Shown here piece by piece: positions 1 through 6,782 of a stretch of DNA of 6,836 nt. The notes beneath the pieces are model-generated. The model saw only the letters and a list, made by a program, of their open reading frames with translations, was not told the origin of the DNA and made no database searches. The position numbers were made by a program, and so were the translations under genes. Numbering within the stretch: the first letter of the stretch is position 1; every line of letters starts with the position of its first letter. Source of the DNA: Desulfobacterales bacterium (GTDB lineage Bacteria > Desulfobacterota > Desulfobacteria > Desulfobacterales > C00003060); contig CP070769.1 in NCBI GenBank assembly GCA_020347085.1, forward strand, positions 879,632 through 886,467, written 5' to 3'.

Positions 1-59
1 GCCTTGCTGATTCGGGTGAGGGCTTCGATATGTCTTTCAGAAGCCTCGATGTCTGGCAT
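1..59 (-). CDS. Start of an unrecognised gene, truncated by the left window edge
   Basis: An ATG at 59-57 opens a frame that stays open to the window edge and gives MPDIEASERHIEALTRISK (19 residues), then a partial codon. The segment is short, charged and probably helical. It resembles the lead-in helix of many GAF or PAS sensor proteins, but it is far too short to assign and no function is claimed. There is no Shine-Dalgarno sequence before the ATG. A very good promoter at 67-95 would start transcription within a base or two of the ATG, so the message could be leaderless. The alternative is that this stretch is untranslated leader and the true start lies beyond the window; no other ATG, GTG or TTG in a good context is visible in the 59 bases. 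The gene lies downstream of purF in the same direction, after a 251-nt gap, so it is probably a separate transcription unit. Confidence 0.42.
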   Translation of the reverse strand, partial: MPDIEASERHIEALTRISK

Positions 60-310
60 AAAATTTAATATATTGGGGGCCGATGGTACTGTCAAGAGTT
101 AAGCGGCTGGGCGTTTCATCCCTTGATGGGCAATGTATCAGTAAGTCGATGAAGTCTCCTGGGGCAGCGGTTCGATCGGTTGTCTGTCGGTGGGCGTATC
201 AATCGCTTTGGCGCAAGGCCTTATCTGTTCTTAGATTCCACACATAGCGCCAAGTGACTGGTGAGAGCTGTTATCCAGGAGGGCGATTTGATATGAATGT
301 CTGGCCAGAT
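60..310. other. Intergenic region downstream of purF
   Basis: This 251-base stretch holds no convincing gene on either strand. Besides the promoter at 67-95, it has a 7-bp inverted repeat (TTGGCGC at 208-214, GCGCCAA at 247-253) with a 32-base loop that contains a small ATCT/AGAT hairpin. It also has three CGGT-type short repeats at 168-172, 177-181 and 188-192. No stem followed by a T-run is present after the purF stop, so no intrinsic terminator can be called for the cluster. Read-through or factor-dependent termination is possible. Confidence 0.5.
67..95 (-). promoter_or_regulatory. Sigma-70 type promoter reading left into the partial gene
   Basis: Read on the minus strand, TTGACA (95-90, a perfect -35) is followed by exactly 17 bases and then TATATT (72-67, five of six matches to the -10 consensus). 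The expected start point, about seven bases past the -10, falls at positions 59-61, on or next to the ATG at 59-57. This is the best promoter match in the window. It separates the leftmost gene from the upstream glutamine-related cluster. It has not been tested experimentally. Confidence 0.62.
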
Positions 311-1690
311 TTATTGGGTTTCTGTGGGGTCAAGACCATCAAAGCACTTCAGGCAGAGTTGTTGTTTGGGGATGCCTAAAGCTGAAACAAAGGCATCAAG
401 GCTGTTGTATTTGACAGAGTCTGCACCGATCTGATCGGCAATTAATGCCTCCAGGTCCCTCAGCTTCTTCATGGAAGTGATATTGCCCGTTTTGAAATGC
501 CGCCTGGCTGCCAACTCTTCGTAAGTACGGGTGGATATGCCGAAATCACAGGGGTACATGAGGGGAGGACAGGCAATGCGCACATGCACCTGTTGAGCAC
601 CAGCCTCTTTCAGGTCCCGCACCTTGTACAGGATCTGGGTGCCCCGGACGATCGAGTCATCGCAAAGGACAACACGCTGGCCTTTCACAGCATGCTGCAA
701 TACAGAGAGCTTCCGTTTTGCCATCTTTTCCCGGGCAGGTTGGTTGGACTGCGTATAGCTCCGGTCTGCATACCGATTGTAGAGGAACACCTCCTGGTAG
801 CTGATCTTGGATCGCTTGTGGTATCCGAGTGCATGCCCGATCCCAGACATTGGCACGGCCGCCACAATGTCTACCTCGAGGCCTCCTTCATCCATATCCC
901 GTTGTGCCAAGCTCCCGCCCAACTGGTTCCGAGCTTCCTGAACATAGACACCGTCAATAATTGAATCGAGGCTTGCTGTGTAGGCCCATTCAAATGCGCA
1001 ATGGGCCCTGCGGGGGGAATCAAGCTGTGCAAGGGTTTGAAACCCCTTATCGTTCACCAGCAGGATTTCCCCCGGCCGAACATCTCGAATGAATTCCATC
1101 TCCAAGTTCTGAATAGCGCGAGACTCGGATGCAATAACATACTTGCCGGGACCCTGACCCAAAACGAGCGGTCGAAATGCGTAGATGTCTCTAGCAGCAT
1201 AAATGCCGTCCCTCGTCAAAACCACGAGGGAATAGGCCCCTCTAATGATCTTAGAGAGAGCGCGGATGCCCGCCACAACATCTCTTTCCTCCATGATAAT
1301 CTTAGAAATTATCTCCACATTGTAACCATCATAGAAGGCCCTACCCCGACTCTTCATTTCTTCAATCAGCTCATCAGCATTGACGATGTTGCCACCAAAC
1401 GCCACGGCGATTTCACCCAACTGGGACCGCCACCTCACTGGCTGCCGTTCCCGCAGACTGACATGACCTATGCCCCAAGTCCCCTTTAAGTAACCCAATT
1501 CTTGGTCTCTGAACGTATTGGCTGCCTTTCCGTAATGCGTTACTATGCGAATACCCTCATCAAAGGTGGCAATCCCACAGTACTCCTGCCCCCGGTGCTG
1601 AAGAAAATCGATTCCCTGAAATATATCGTGAACACATTCGGTTTCTGCATACAAACCGAACACACCGCAGTTGTCTTGCAGTGACTTCAT
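311..1690 (-). CDS. purF: PurF-like amidophosphoribosyltransferase with an atypical glutaminase pocket
   Basis: This 459-residue protein matches the PurF family, which makes 5-phosphoribosylamine from PRPP and glutamine in the first committed step of purine synthesis (cytoplasmic). An N-terminal Ntn glutaminase domain (about 8-220) starts with CGVFG. Cys8 would be the nucleophile exposed after removal of a 7-residue propeptide, as in Bacillus-type PurF. HRGQE is at 32-36. The C-terminal phosphoribosyltransferase domain has the PRPP motif VVLCDDSIVRGT at 340-351. Cys231, Cys381, Cys446 and Cys449 (LCLKC) sit where Bacillus-type enzymes bind a 4Fe-4S cluster. Differences from ordinary PurF: GHV is followed by SLRERQP (78-84) instead of the longer RY.T.G loop, FGGN (98-101) replaces HNGN, Asn124 replaces the usual Asp, and there is about 14 residues of extra sequence near 394-420. 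The gene starts 18 nt after carB and is probably co-transcribed with it. It could be the working PurF or a divergent paralogue; family assignment is firm, exact activity less so. Confidence 0.85.
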   Translation of the reverse strand: MKSLQDNCGVFGLYAETECVHDIFQGIDFLQHRGQEYCGIATFDEGIRIVTHYGKAANTFRDQELGYLKGTWGIGHVSLRERQPVRWRSQLGEIAVAFGGNIVNADELIEEMKSRGRAFYDGYNVEIISKIIMEERDVVAGIRALSKIIRGAYSLVVLTRDGIYAARDIYAFRPLVLGQGPGKYVIASESRAIQNLEMEFIRDVRPGEILLVNDKGFQTLAQLDSPRRAHCAFEWAYTASLDSIIDGVYVQEARNQLGGSLAQRDMDEGGLEVDIVAAVPMSGIGHALGYHKRSKISYQEVFLYNRYADRSYTQSNQPAREKMAKRKLSVLQHAVKGQRVVLCDDSIVRGTQILYKVRDLKEAGAQQVHVRIACPPLMYPCDFGISTRTYEELAARRHFKTGNITSMKKLRDLEALIADQIGADSVKYNSLDAFVSALGIPKQQLCLKCFDGLDPTETQ

Positions 1691-1698
1691 ACGCCTAT

Positions 1699-1704
1699 TC
1701 CCCC
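1699..1704 (-). promoter_or_regulatory. Probable ribosome binding site of the purF-like gene
   Basis: On the minus strand GGGGGA lies 8 bases before the ATG at 1690-1688, inside the 18-nt gap after the carB stop. The match to the anti-Shine-Dalgarno sequence is only partial (G-rich), but the spacing is normal. The ATG within the same stretch (1706-1704) meets a stop after two codons, which supports the start at 1690. Confidence 0.45.
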
Positions 1705-1708
1705 ATCA

Positions 1709-4700
1709 CTATGATCCCTTCCACTTTATATCAGCATGGTAGCTCTGAAGAGACTTTACTTGACCGTGACCCTGCCGGTAAGCTGCAATCCCCTTGGCGG
1801 CTGCAACGGCTGCAGCCGGCGTGGTAATATAGGGCACCTTATACTTAATCGCTGCCTTTCGGATATAAGAATCATCGTGTTTACTGAGTTTGCCGCTGGG
1901 CGTATTGATGATTAGGTGAATTTCTTTGTTCATTATCCCGTCAACAATATTGGGCCGACCTTCGTGTAACTTCCGGATGGCCTCGGATTCAATGCCGTGG
2001 TCGGCCAGGAACCTCTGCGTCCCCTCAGTGGCCTTGATGTTAAAGCCAAGTTTGTTGAACTGGCCCGCCGCGCCCAGAACAGCTTCCCTGTCTCTCCGAG
2101 ATACTGTGATTAGCACGGTCCCATCGGAAGGAAGATACTGCTGTGCACCCTCCTGGGCCTTGTAAAACGCCAGTCCAAAAGAATCGGCTAGTCCCAAGAC
2201 TTCGCCCGTGGACCGCATCTCCGGCCCCAGGAGCGGATCGACCTCTGGAAACATGTGAAAGGGAAAGACCGCCTCCTTCACGCCAAAGTGTGGGATGGAT
2301 TTAGGCTCAATATCAAGATCGGATAGCCTTTTGCCGAGCATGAGCTGAGTGGCAATTCGAGCCATCTGAATGTTGCAGACCTTTGATACGAGAGGCACGG
2401 TTCGAGATGCGCGGGGGTTGGCCTCAAGGATGTAAACCATATCGTTGGCTATGGCGTACTGGATGTTCATCAGACCGACGACGTTGAGTTCCACTGCAAT
2501 CTTTTTGGTATATTCGTAAATGGTATCGAGGTGTCTGGCAGGAATGCTGATGGGAGGAATCACGCAAGCAGAGTCTCCGGAATGCACGCCAGCAAGTTCG
2601 ATATGTTCCATGACCGCGGGCACGAAAGCATCTGTGCCATCCGCGATGGCGTCTGCCTCTGCCTCAATCGCATTTTCCAGGAATTTGTCGATCAATATAG
2701 GCCGCTCAGGTGTCACATCCACCGCCGCAGCCACATAGTGCTTAAGCATCTCTTCATCATGGACCACCTCCATGGCCCGTCCACCAAGGACATACGACGG
2801 TCTGACCATGAGGGGATAGCCAATCCTTTCGGCTACATCAAGGGCTTCTTCCAGAGTGCTCGCCATGCCGGATTCAGGCTGGGGAATGCCCAGCTTTCGC
2901 ATCATTTGGCGGAAGCGGTCGCGGTCCTCAGCCAGATCTATGGTCTCCGGTGATGTCCCGATGATTCGGACGCCTGCCCCGCCTAGCTCATTGGCTATAT
3001 TCAAAGGAGTCTGGCCTCCAAACTGCACAATCACGCCTTCCGGCTTTTCCTTTTCGTAGATGCTCAACACGTCCTCTACAGTAAGTGGCTCAAAATATAG
3101 CTTATCGGAGGTGTCATAATCGGTTGAGACAGTCTCGGGGTTACAGTTGACCATGATCGACTCGAACCCCTCGTCACGTATGGCGAAGGCTGCATGAACA
3201 CAACAGTAATCAAACTCGATCCCCTGGCCGATACGGTTGGGCCCACCCCCCAGGACCATGATCTTGCGCCTTTTGCTACTGGTCACCTTGTCAGGGGCGT
3301 TATACGTAGAAAAATAGTACGCCGCATTTTCCACGCCGCTGACCGGCACGGGCTCCCAACCCTCGACTACGCTTATAGAGGTTCGCCGTTCCCTAATATC
3401 CTTTTCCGGAATGTCAAGGATCTCAGACAGGTACCGGTCTGAAAAAGCGTCCTTCTTGGCCCGCACCAGCAGGTCGTCTGGCACAATATCGCCCCTGTAT
3501 TTCAGGATCTCTTCCTCCAACCCAACAAGCTCCTTCATCTGCTCGATAAACCACGGCTTGATATAGGTCTTCTCATAAAGCGCTTCAACGCTGACACCCT
3601 TTCGCAGAGCCTCGTACATGATAAACTGCCGCTCGCTTGAGGGTTCGGCCAGCAGCTCCATCAGTTCGTCCTGGGATCTCTCATGAAAATCTTTGGCAAA
3701 GCCAAGCCCATGGCGACCGTTTTCCAGGGATCGAATCGACTTCTGGAAAGCCTCTTTATAAGTCTTCCCGATGCTCATGACTTCGCCAACAGCCCGCATC
3801 TGGGTGCCGAGCTTGTCCTCGGCGTCTACAAACTTTTCAAGGGCCCACCGGGCAAACTTGACCACAACATAGTCCCCCCACGGTGTATATTTCTCCAGCG
3901 TACCTTCCCGCCAGTAAGGGATTTCGTCCAAGGTCATTCCCCCTGCCAACATGGCGGAGATAAAGGCAATGGGAAAGCCCGTAGCCTTTGACGCAAGAGC
4001 AGAAGAACGCGAGGTTCTCGGGTTGATCTCGATCACTACGACCCGACCCGTCTTTGGATCATGCGCGAACTGGATATTTGTGCCGCCAATGACCTGGATA
4101 GCCTCCACAATATCATAGGACCATTTTTGAAGACGGTTTTGGAGTTCAGGATCAATGGTGAGCATGGGCGCTGTGCAATAGGAGTCGCCGGTATGAACGC
4201 CCATGGCATCCACATTTTCGATAAAACAGACCGTAATCATCTGGTTTTTGGCGTCGCGCACCACTTCAAGCTCTAACTCCTCCCATCCCAACACCGACTC
4301 CTCAACCAGTATCTGGCCCACAAAACTTGCTGAGATGCCACGGCTGGCAACGACGCGCAATTCTTCCACATTGTAGACCAAGCCCCCGCCGGTTCCCCCC
4401 ATGCAATAGGCAGGGCGAATAACCACTGGGTAGCCAAGTTCGGCAGCAATCTTTTCAGCCTCATCCACACTGTATGCCAGGGCGCTCTTCGGCAATTTCA
4501 AGCCGATCTTCTTCATGGTGTCTTTAAAGGCGCTTCGGTCCTCACCCCGCTCTATGGCATCAGCCTGAACACCGATGATCTGGACCCCGTATTTGCCCAG
4601 CACCCCCCGACGATACAGCTCCGAGGAAAGGTTAAGACCGGACTGGCCCCCCAGATTAGGCAAAAGGGCATCCGGCCGTTCCTTTTCGATGATCTCCTGC

Positions 4701-4921
4701 ATGGCCTGGAAGTTGAGGGGTTCAATATACGTCACGTCGGCCATGCCCGGATCTGTCATGATCGTCGCCGGATTCGAGTTGACCAGAACAATCTCATAAC
4801 CGAGCTTACGGAGGGCCTTGCAGGCCTGTGTACCGGAATAATCGAACTCACAGGCCTGCCCTATGATGATCGGCCCGGAACTGATAATCATCACTTTCTT
4901 TATGTCATCACGTCGTGGCAT
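1709..4921 (-). CDS. carB: Carbamoyl-phosphate synthase large subunit
   Basis: This 1070-residue protein has the full CarB architecture and about the length of the E. coli enzyme (1073). It makes carbamoyl phosphate from bicarbonate, two ATP and ammonia channelled from the CarA glutaminase subunit, feeding pyrimidine and arginine synthesis. Visible parts, counted from the chosen Met: the N-terminal motif SSGPIIIGQACEFDYSGTQA (14-33), first ATP-grasp half with GGTGGG (175-180) and EINPRTSRSSALASKATG (298-315), an oligomerisation segment (about 400-550), the second synthetase half starting at LGGGPNRIGQGIEFDY (557-572) with EANPRASRT (833-841), and a C-terminal MGS-like allosteric domain (about 931-1070) with HEGRPNI (986-992). 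The start at 4921 is chosen because family members begin with MPxRxDI and because AGGTG lies 7 bases upstream. The open frame continues upstream to an ATG at 5104, but those 61 residues look non-coding. carA is not adjacent and must lie elsewhere if the complex is glutamine-dependent. Confidence 0.97.
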   Translation of the reverse strand: MPRRDDIKKVMIISSGPIIIGQACEFDYSGTQACKALRKLGYEIVLVNSNPATIMTDPGMADVTYIEPLNFQAMQEIIEKERPDALLPNLGGQSGLNLSSELYRRGVLGKYGVQIIGVQADAIERGEDRSAFKDTMKKIGLKLPKSALAYSVDEAEKIAAELGYPVVIRPAYCMGGTGGGLVYNVEELRVVASRGISASFVGQILVEESVLGWEELELEVVRDAKNQMITVCFIENVDAMGVHTGDSYCTAPMLTIDPELQNRLQKWSYDIVEAIQVIGGTNIQFAHDPKTGRVVVIEINPRTSRSSALASKATGFPIAFISAMLAGGMTLDEIPYWREGTLEKYTPWGDYVVVKFARWALEKFVDAEDKLGTQMRAVGEVMSIGKTYKEAFQKSIRSLENGRHGLGFAKDFHERSQDELMELLAEPSSERQFIMYEALRKGVSVEALYEKTYIKPWFIEQMKELVGLEEEILKYRGDIVPDDLLVRAKKDAFSDRYLSEILDIPEKDIRERRTSISVVEGWEPVPVSGVENAAYYFSTYNAPDKVTSSKRRKIMVLGGGPNRIGQGIEFDYCCVHAAFAIRDEGFESIMVNCNPETVSTDYDTSDKLYFEPLTVEDVLSIYEKEKPEGVIVQFGGQTPLNIANELGGAGVRIIGTSPETIDLAEDRDRFRQMMRKLGIPQPESGMASTLEEALDVAERIGYPLMVRPSYVLGGRAMEVVHDEEMLKHYVAAAVDVTPERPILIDKFLENAIEAEADAIADGTDAFVPAVMEHIELAGVHSGDSACVIPPISIPARHLDTIYEYTKKIAVELNVVGLMNIQYAIANDMVYILEANPRASRTVPLVSKVCNIQMARIATQLMLGKRLSDLDIEPKSIPHFGVKEAVFPFHMFPEVDPLLGPEMRSTGEVLGLADSFGLAFYKAQEGAQQYLPSDGTVLITVSRRDREAVLGAAGQFNKLGFNIKATEGTQRFLADHGIESEAIRKLHEGRPNIVDGIMNKEIHLIINTPSGKLSKHDDSYIRKAAIKYKVPYITTPAAAVAAAKGIAAYRQGHGQVKSLQSYHADIKWKGS

Positions 4922-4928
4922 AGAAGGA

Positions 4929-4933
4929 CACCT
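4929..4933 (-). promoter_or_regulatory. Shine-Dalgarno sequence fixing the carB start
   Basis: AGGTG on the minus strand lies 7 bases before the ATG at 4921-4919. It agrees with the conserved protein start MPRRDDIKK and argues against the upstream in-frame ATGs at 5104 and 5035. Confidence 0.65.
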
Positions 4934-4979
4934 ATCTCCATCAAAAAGTTTTTTGTGACGGGAGGGTCTGGGCTGGCCT

Positions 4980-5008
4980 TTCGTAGCAGATTGGGTTGGG
5001 CCCGTCAA
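4980..5008 (-). promoter_or_regulatory. Possible promoter for carB and the purF-like gene
   Basis: On the minus strand TTGACG (5008-5003, five of six to the -35 consensus) is followed by 17 bases and TACGAA (4985-4980). This is a weak -10, but it is preceded by TGC, giving an extended -10 of the TGn form. Initiation would fall near 4973, leaving a leader of about 50 nt before carB. The surrounding 199-nt gap between nadE and carB is much larger than the other gaps in the cluster, which fits an internal promoter. No terminator hairpin with a T-run follows nadE, so read-through from upstream is also likely. A second weak -10 (TATACT, 5066-5061) has no good -35. Confidence 0.42.
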
Positions 5009-5120
5009 CAGGAAGAACATGGGGGTCTTCATGTCGTTTCTGAAGCCTTCTGTTATTTGGAGTATACTCGCGTCGGGGGTACGGTTCGAATCAGGTGTGA
5101 GCAAAAAGGAAGGCGGAATG

Positions 5121-6758
5121 TTATGCCCAGAATTTCCAGGCTATGGGGTACCTTCTTCCATAGCCAAAGGACTTGGTGGTCACCTTAAGCCCGGGGGCGG
5201 CCTGGTGCCGCTTGTACTCATTCCGATCAATCCAGAAAATGGTCTCTCTAACGATCGTGGGGTCGAACCCCATAGCAATGATTTCGTCCGGCCCCTTGTT
5301 CTCTTCAATATACGCCATTAATATGCCATCCAGAACGTCATAAGGCGGCAGATCGTGTTGGTCCACCTGATCCGGCTTCAGTTCCGCGGAAGGTGGTTTT
5401 TGAAGTATTCTATCGGGGATAATTTCTTTATCGTTGTTGATCAGTCGAGCCAGCTCGTAGACCATCATCTTGGGGACATCCGAAATGACGGCCAGTCCCC
5501 CACTCATATCACCATAGAGGGTGCAATAACCAACCCCGAGTTCGGATTTGTTTCCTGTAGAAAGAAGGAGAGACCCAAGCTTATTCGAAAAGGCCATAAG
5601 GAGGGTCCCCCGGATGCGGGCTTGTATATTCTGCCCGGTAACCTCAGTGGTCACATCTTTCAGAACCGGAGACAGTTCTGCCAGGAATTTCTCGAATATC
5701 CCGCCGACTGGCACATGAACGAGTTCAATGCCCAAATTCCGAGTAAGCTGCCGGGTATCTTCAAAGTTGTCCTTGGAGGTATACTGCGAGGGCATGAAAA
5801 CGCCCATCACGTTTTCCATGCCCAAGGCCTGCACTGCAATGCACGCAGTCACGGCCGAATCAATTCCCCCACTCAATCCGACCACTGCCTTGGCAAATCC
5901 GCATTTATGCACATAATCTCTGGTACCCATGATCAGACCCTTCAGGATGGACCCTACCTCTGTTCCACTGACTGCGTGGAGATCGCCCTTTTGGGTATCC
6001 GTGTCATAAACAACCATGTCCTCCTCAAAGTCACTGCAATGGGCTCCGATCTGACCTGTTGCATCAAAGGCGGTGCTGATTCCGTCGAAAAGCACACTGT
6101 CATTGCCTCCCACCTGGTTGACATAAAGGAGAGGGACCAGATATTTCTTGGCAATATTGCCGAGCATAGCCCACCTAAATTCTCTCTTTCCTGCATAGTA
6201 AGGAGAGGCTGATATATTGATGATAAGGTTAGCCCCGTCCTTGACCATAAGCGCCACCGGGTCAATTGGGTATAGCCGCTTAGAAAAGAAATCCTTGTCG
6301 TTCCAAATGTCCTCACAGATGGTCAGCCCTATCTTCCGGTCGTTATACGAAAAAGACGGGCACTCCGTACCTGGTTCGAAGTACCTTCTTTCATCAAAGA
6401 CGTCATCATCGGGAAGTAACCTCTTGTGGACTTGATGGAGGATCTCCCCTTGATCAAAGAGTGCAGCCGCGTTGTATAGCGGGTTCCCCTCCTGATCCGG
6501 GTTTTCGTCCACAAAGCCGCAAACAACACCAATCCCTGTCACCGACTCAACGACTCTGTGCAGGTGGTCCAAGTTCGCAGCCACAAAGTCTCGCCTCTCC
6601 AGAAGATCCCGTGGCGGATATCCAGAAATAACCAGTTCCGAGAAGACGATGAGGTCGCAGGAAAGGCCCTTTGCCTTTTCCACCATCCTCAACATCTTTT
6701 CCGTGTTCTGTCTGAAATCTCCGATGGTAGGATTGATTTGTGCCAGTGCAATCTTCAT
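5121..6758 (-). CDS. nadE: Glutamine-dependent NAD+ synthetase
   Basis: This 545-residue two-domain enzyme carries out the last step of NAD+ synthesis: ATP-dependent amidation of deamido-NAD+ using ammonia released from glutamine (cytoplasmic). The N-terminal nitrilase-type glutaminase domain (about 1-255) has the Glu-Lys-Cys triad: Glu41 in VFSELVISGYPP, Lys112 in HKRLLP, and Cys148 in GLTICEDIW. The C-terminal NAD synthase domain (about 265-535) has the PP-loop ATP motif SGGIDS (296-301), QARIRG (379-384), STGNKSE (400-406) and the PPSAEL segment (455-460). The length is typical of the shorter bacterial two-domain form. The start MKIALAQINPTIGD is the classic N-terminus of this family, although no Shine-Dalgarno sequence precedes it. 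The gene lies 24 nt after the glutamine synthetase tail, so translation may depend on coupling. The assignment is secure; no key residue is missing. Confidence 0.97.
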   Translation of the reverse strand: MKIALAQINPTIGDFRQNTEKMLRMVEKAKGLSCDLIVFSELVISGYPPRDLLERRDFVAANLDHLHRVVESVTGIGVVCGFVDENPDQEGNPLYNAAALFDQGEILHQVHKRLLPDDDVFDERRYFEPGTECPSFSYNDRKIGLTICEDIWNDKDFFSKRLYPIDPVALMVKDGANLIINISASPYYAGKREFRWAMLGNIAKKYLVPLLYVNQVGGNDSVLFDGISTAFDATGQIGAHCSDFEEDMVVYDTDTQKGDLHAVSGTEVGSILKGLIMGTRDYVHKCGFAKAVVGLSGGIDSAVTACIAVQALGMENVMGVFMPSQYTSKDNFEDTRQLTRNLGIELVHVPVGGIFEKFLAELSPVLKDVTTEVTGQNIQARIRGTLLMAFSNKLGSLLLSTGNKSELGVGYCTLYGDMSGGLAVISDVPKMMVYELARLINNDKEIIPDRILQKPPSAELKPDQVDQHDLPPYDVLDGILMAYIEENKGPDEIIAMGFDPTIVRETIFWIDRNEYKRHQAAPGLKVTTKSFGYGRRYPIAWKFWA

Positions 6759-6782
6759 GACGTGGTTAAATACTGTAGGCGC

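Noticed and set aside
208..253. Inverted repeat TTGGCGC / GCGCCAA as a terminator or small RNA
   Set aside because: The 32-base loop is long, no T-run follows on either strand, and a 7-bp repeat at this distance is not far from chance expectation in a gap this long.
277..379. Plus-strand AGGAGGG followed by ATG at 293 and a 28-codon frame into the purF 3' end
   Set aside because: The ribosome-site match is strong, but the spacing (10 nt) is long, no promoter is seen on the plus strand, and the frame overlaps purF antisense and is short. Chance is the simpler explanation.
1001..1489. Plus-strand frame of 162 codons opposite purF, and similar plus-strand frames opposite carB
   Set aside because: These are all antisense shadows of conserved genes, with no family-like motifs or convincing ribosome sites.
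4942..4955. A/T-rich inverted repeat (CAAAAA-G-TTTTTTG) in the carB leader as a terminator
   Set aside because: The stem is only A-T pairs with a one-base loop, which cannot form a stable terminator hairpin.
5060..5069. Perfect 10-bp palindrome GAGTATACTC in the nadE-carB gap, and TCTGGCCAGA at 300-309 just after purF
   Set aside because: A 10-bp perfect palindrome is expected about once per 1024 positions by chance, so several are expected in a window this size. Neither has a loop plus T-run to act as a terminator.
5079..5100. GGTTCGAATC, resembling a tRNA T-loop, in the nadE-carB gap (and a similar GGTTCGATC at 169-177)
   Set aside because: The bases flanking the loop do not form the 5-bp T-stem, and no acceptor, D or anticodon arm can be built around either site.
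5355..6212. Long open frame of 285 codons on the plus strand, opposite nadE
   Set aside because: It lies entirely antisense to a secure nadE with intact motifs, and its product shows no recognisable domain. Long antisense frames are a common by-product of codon bias.
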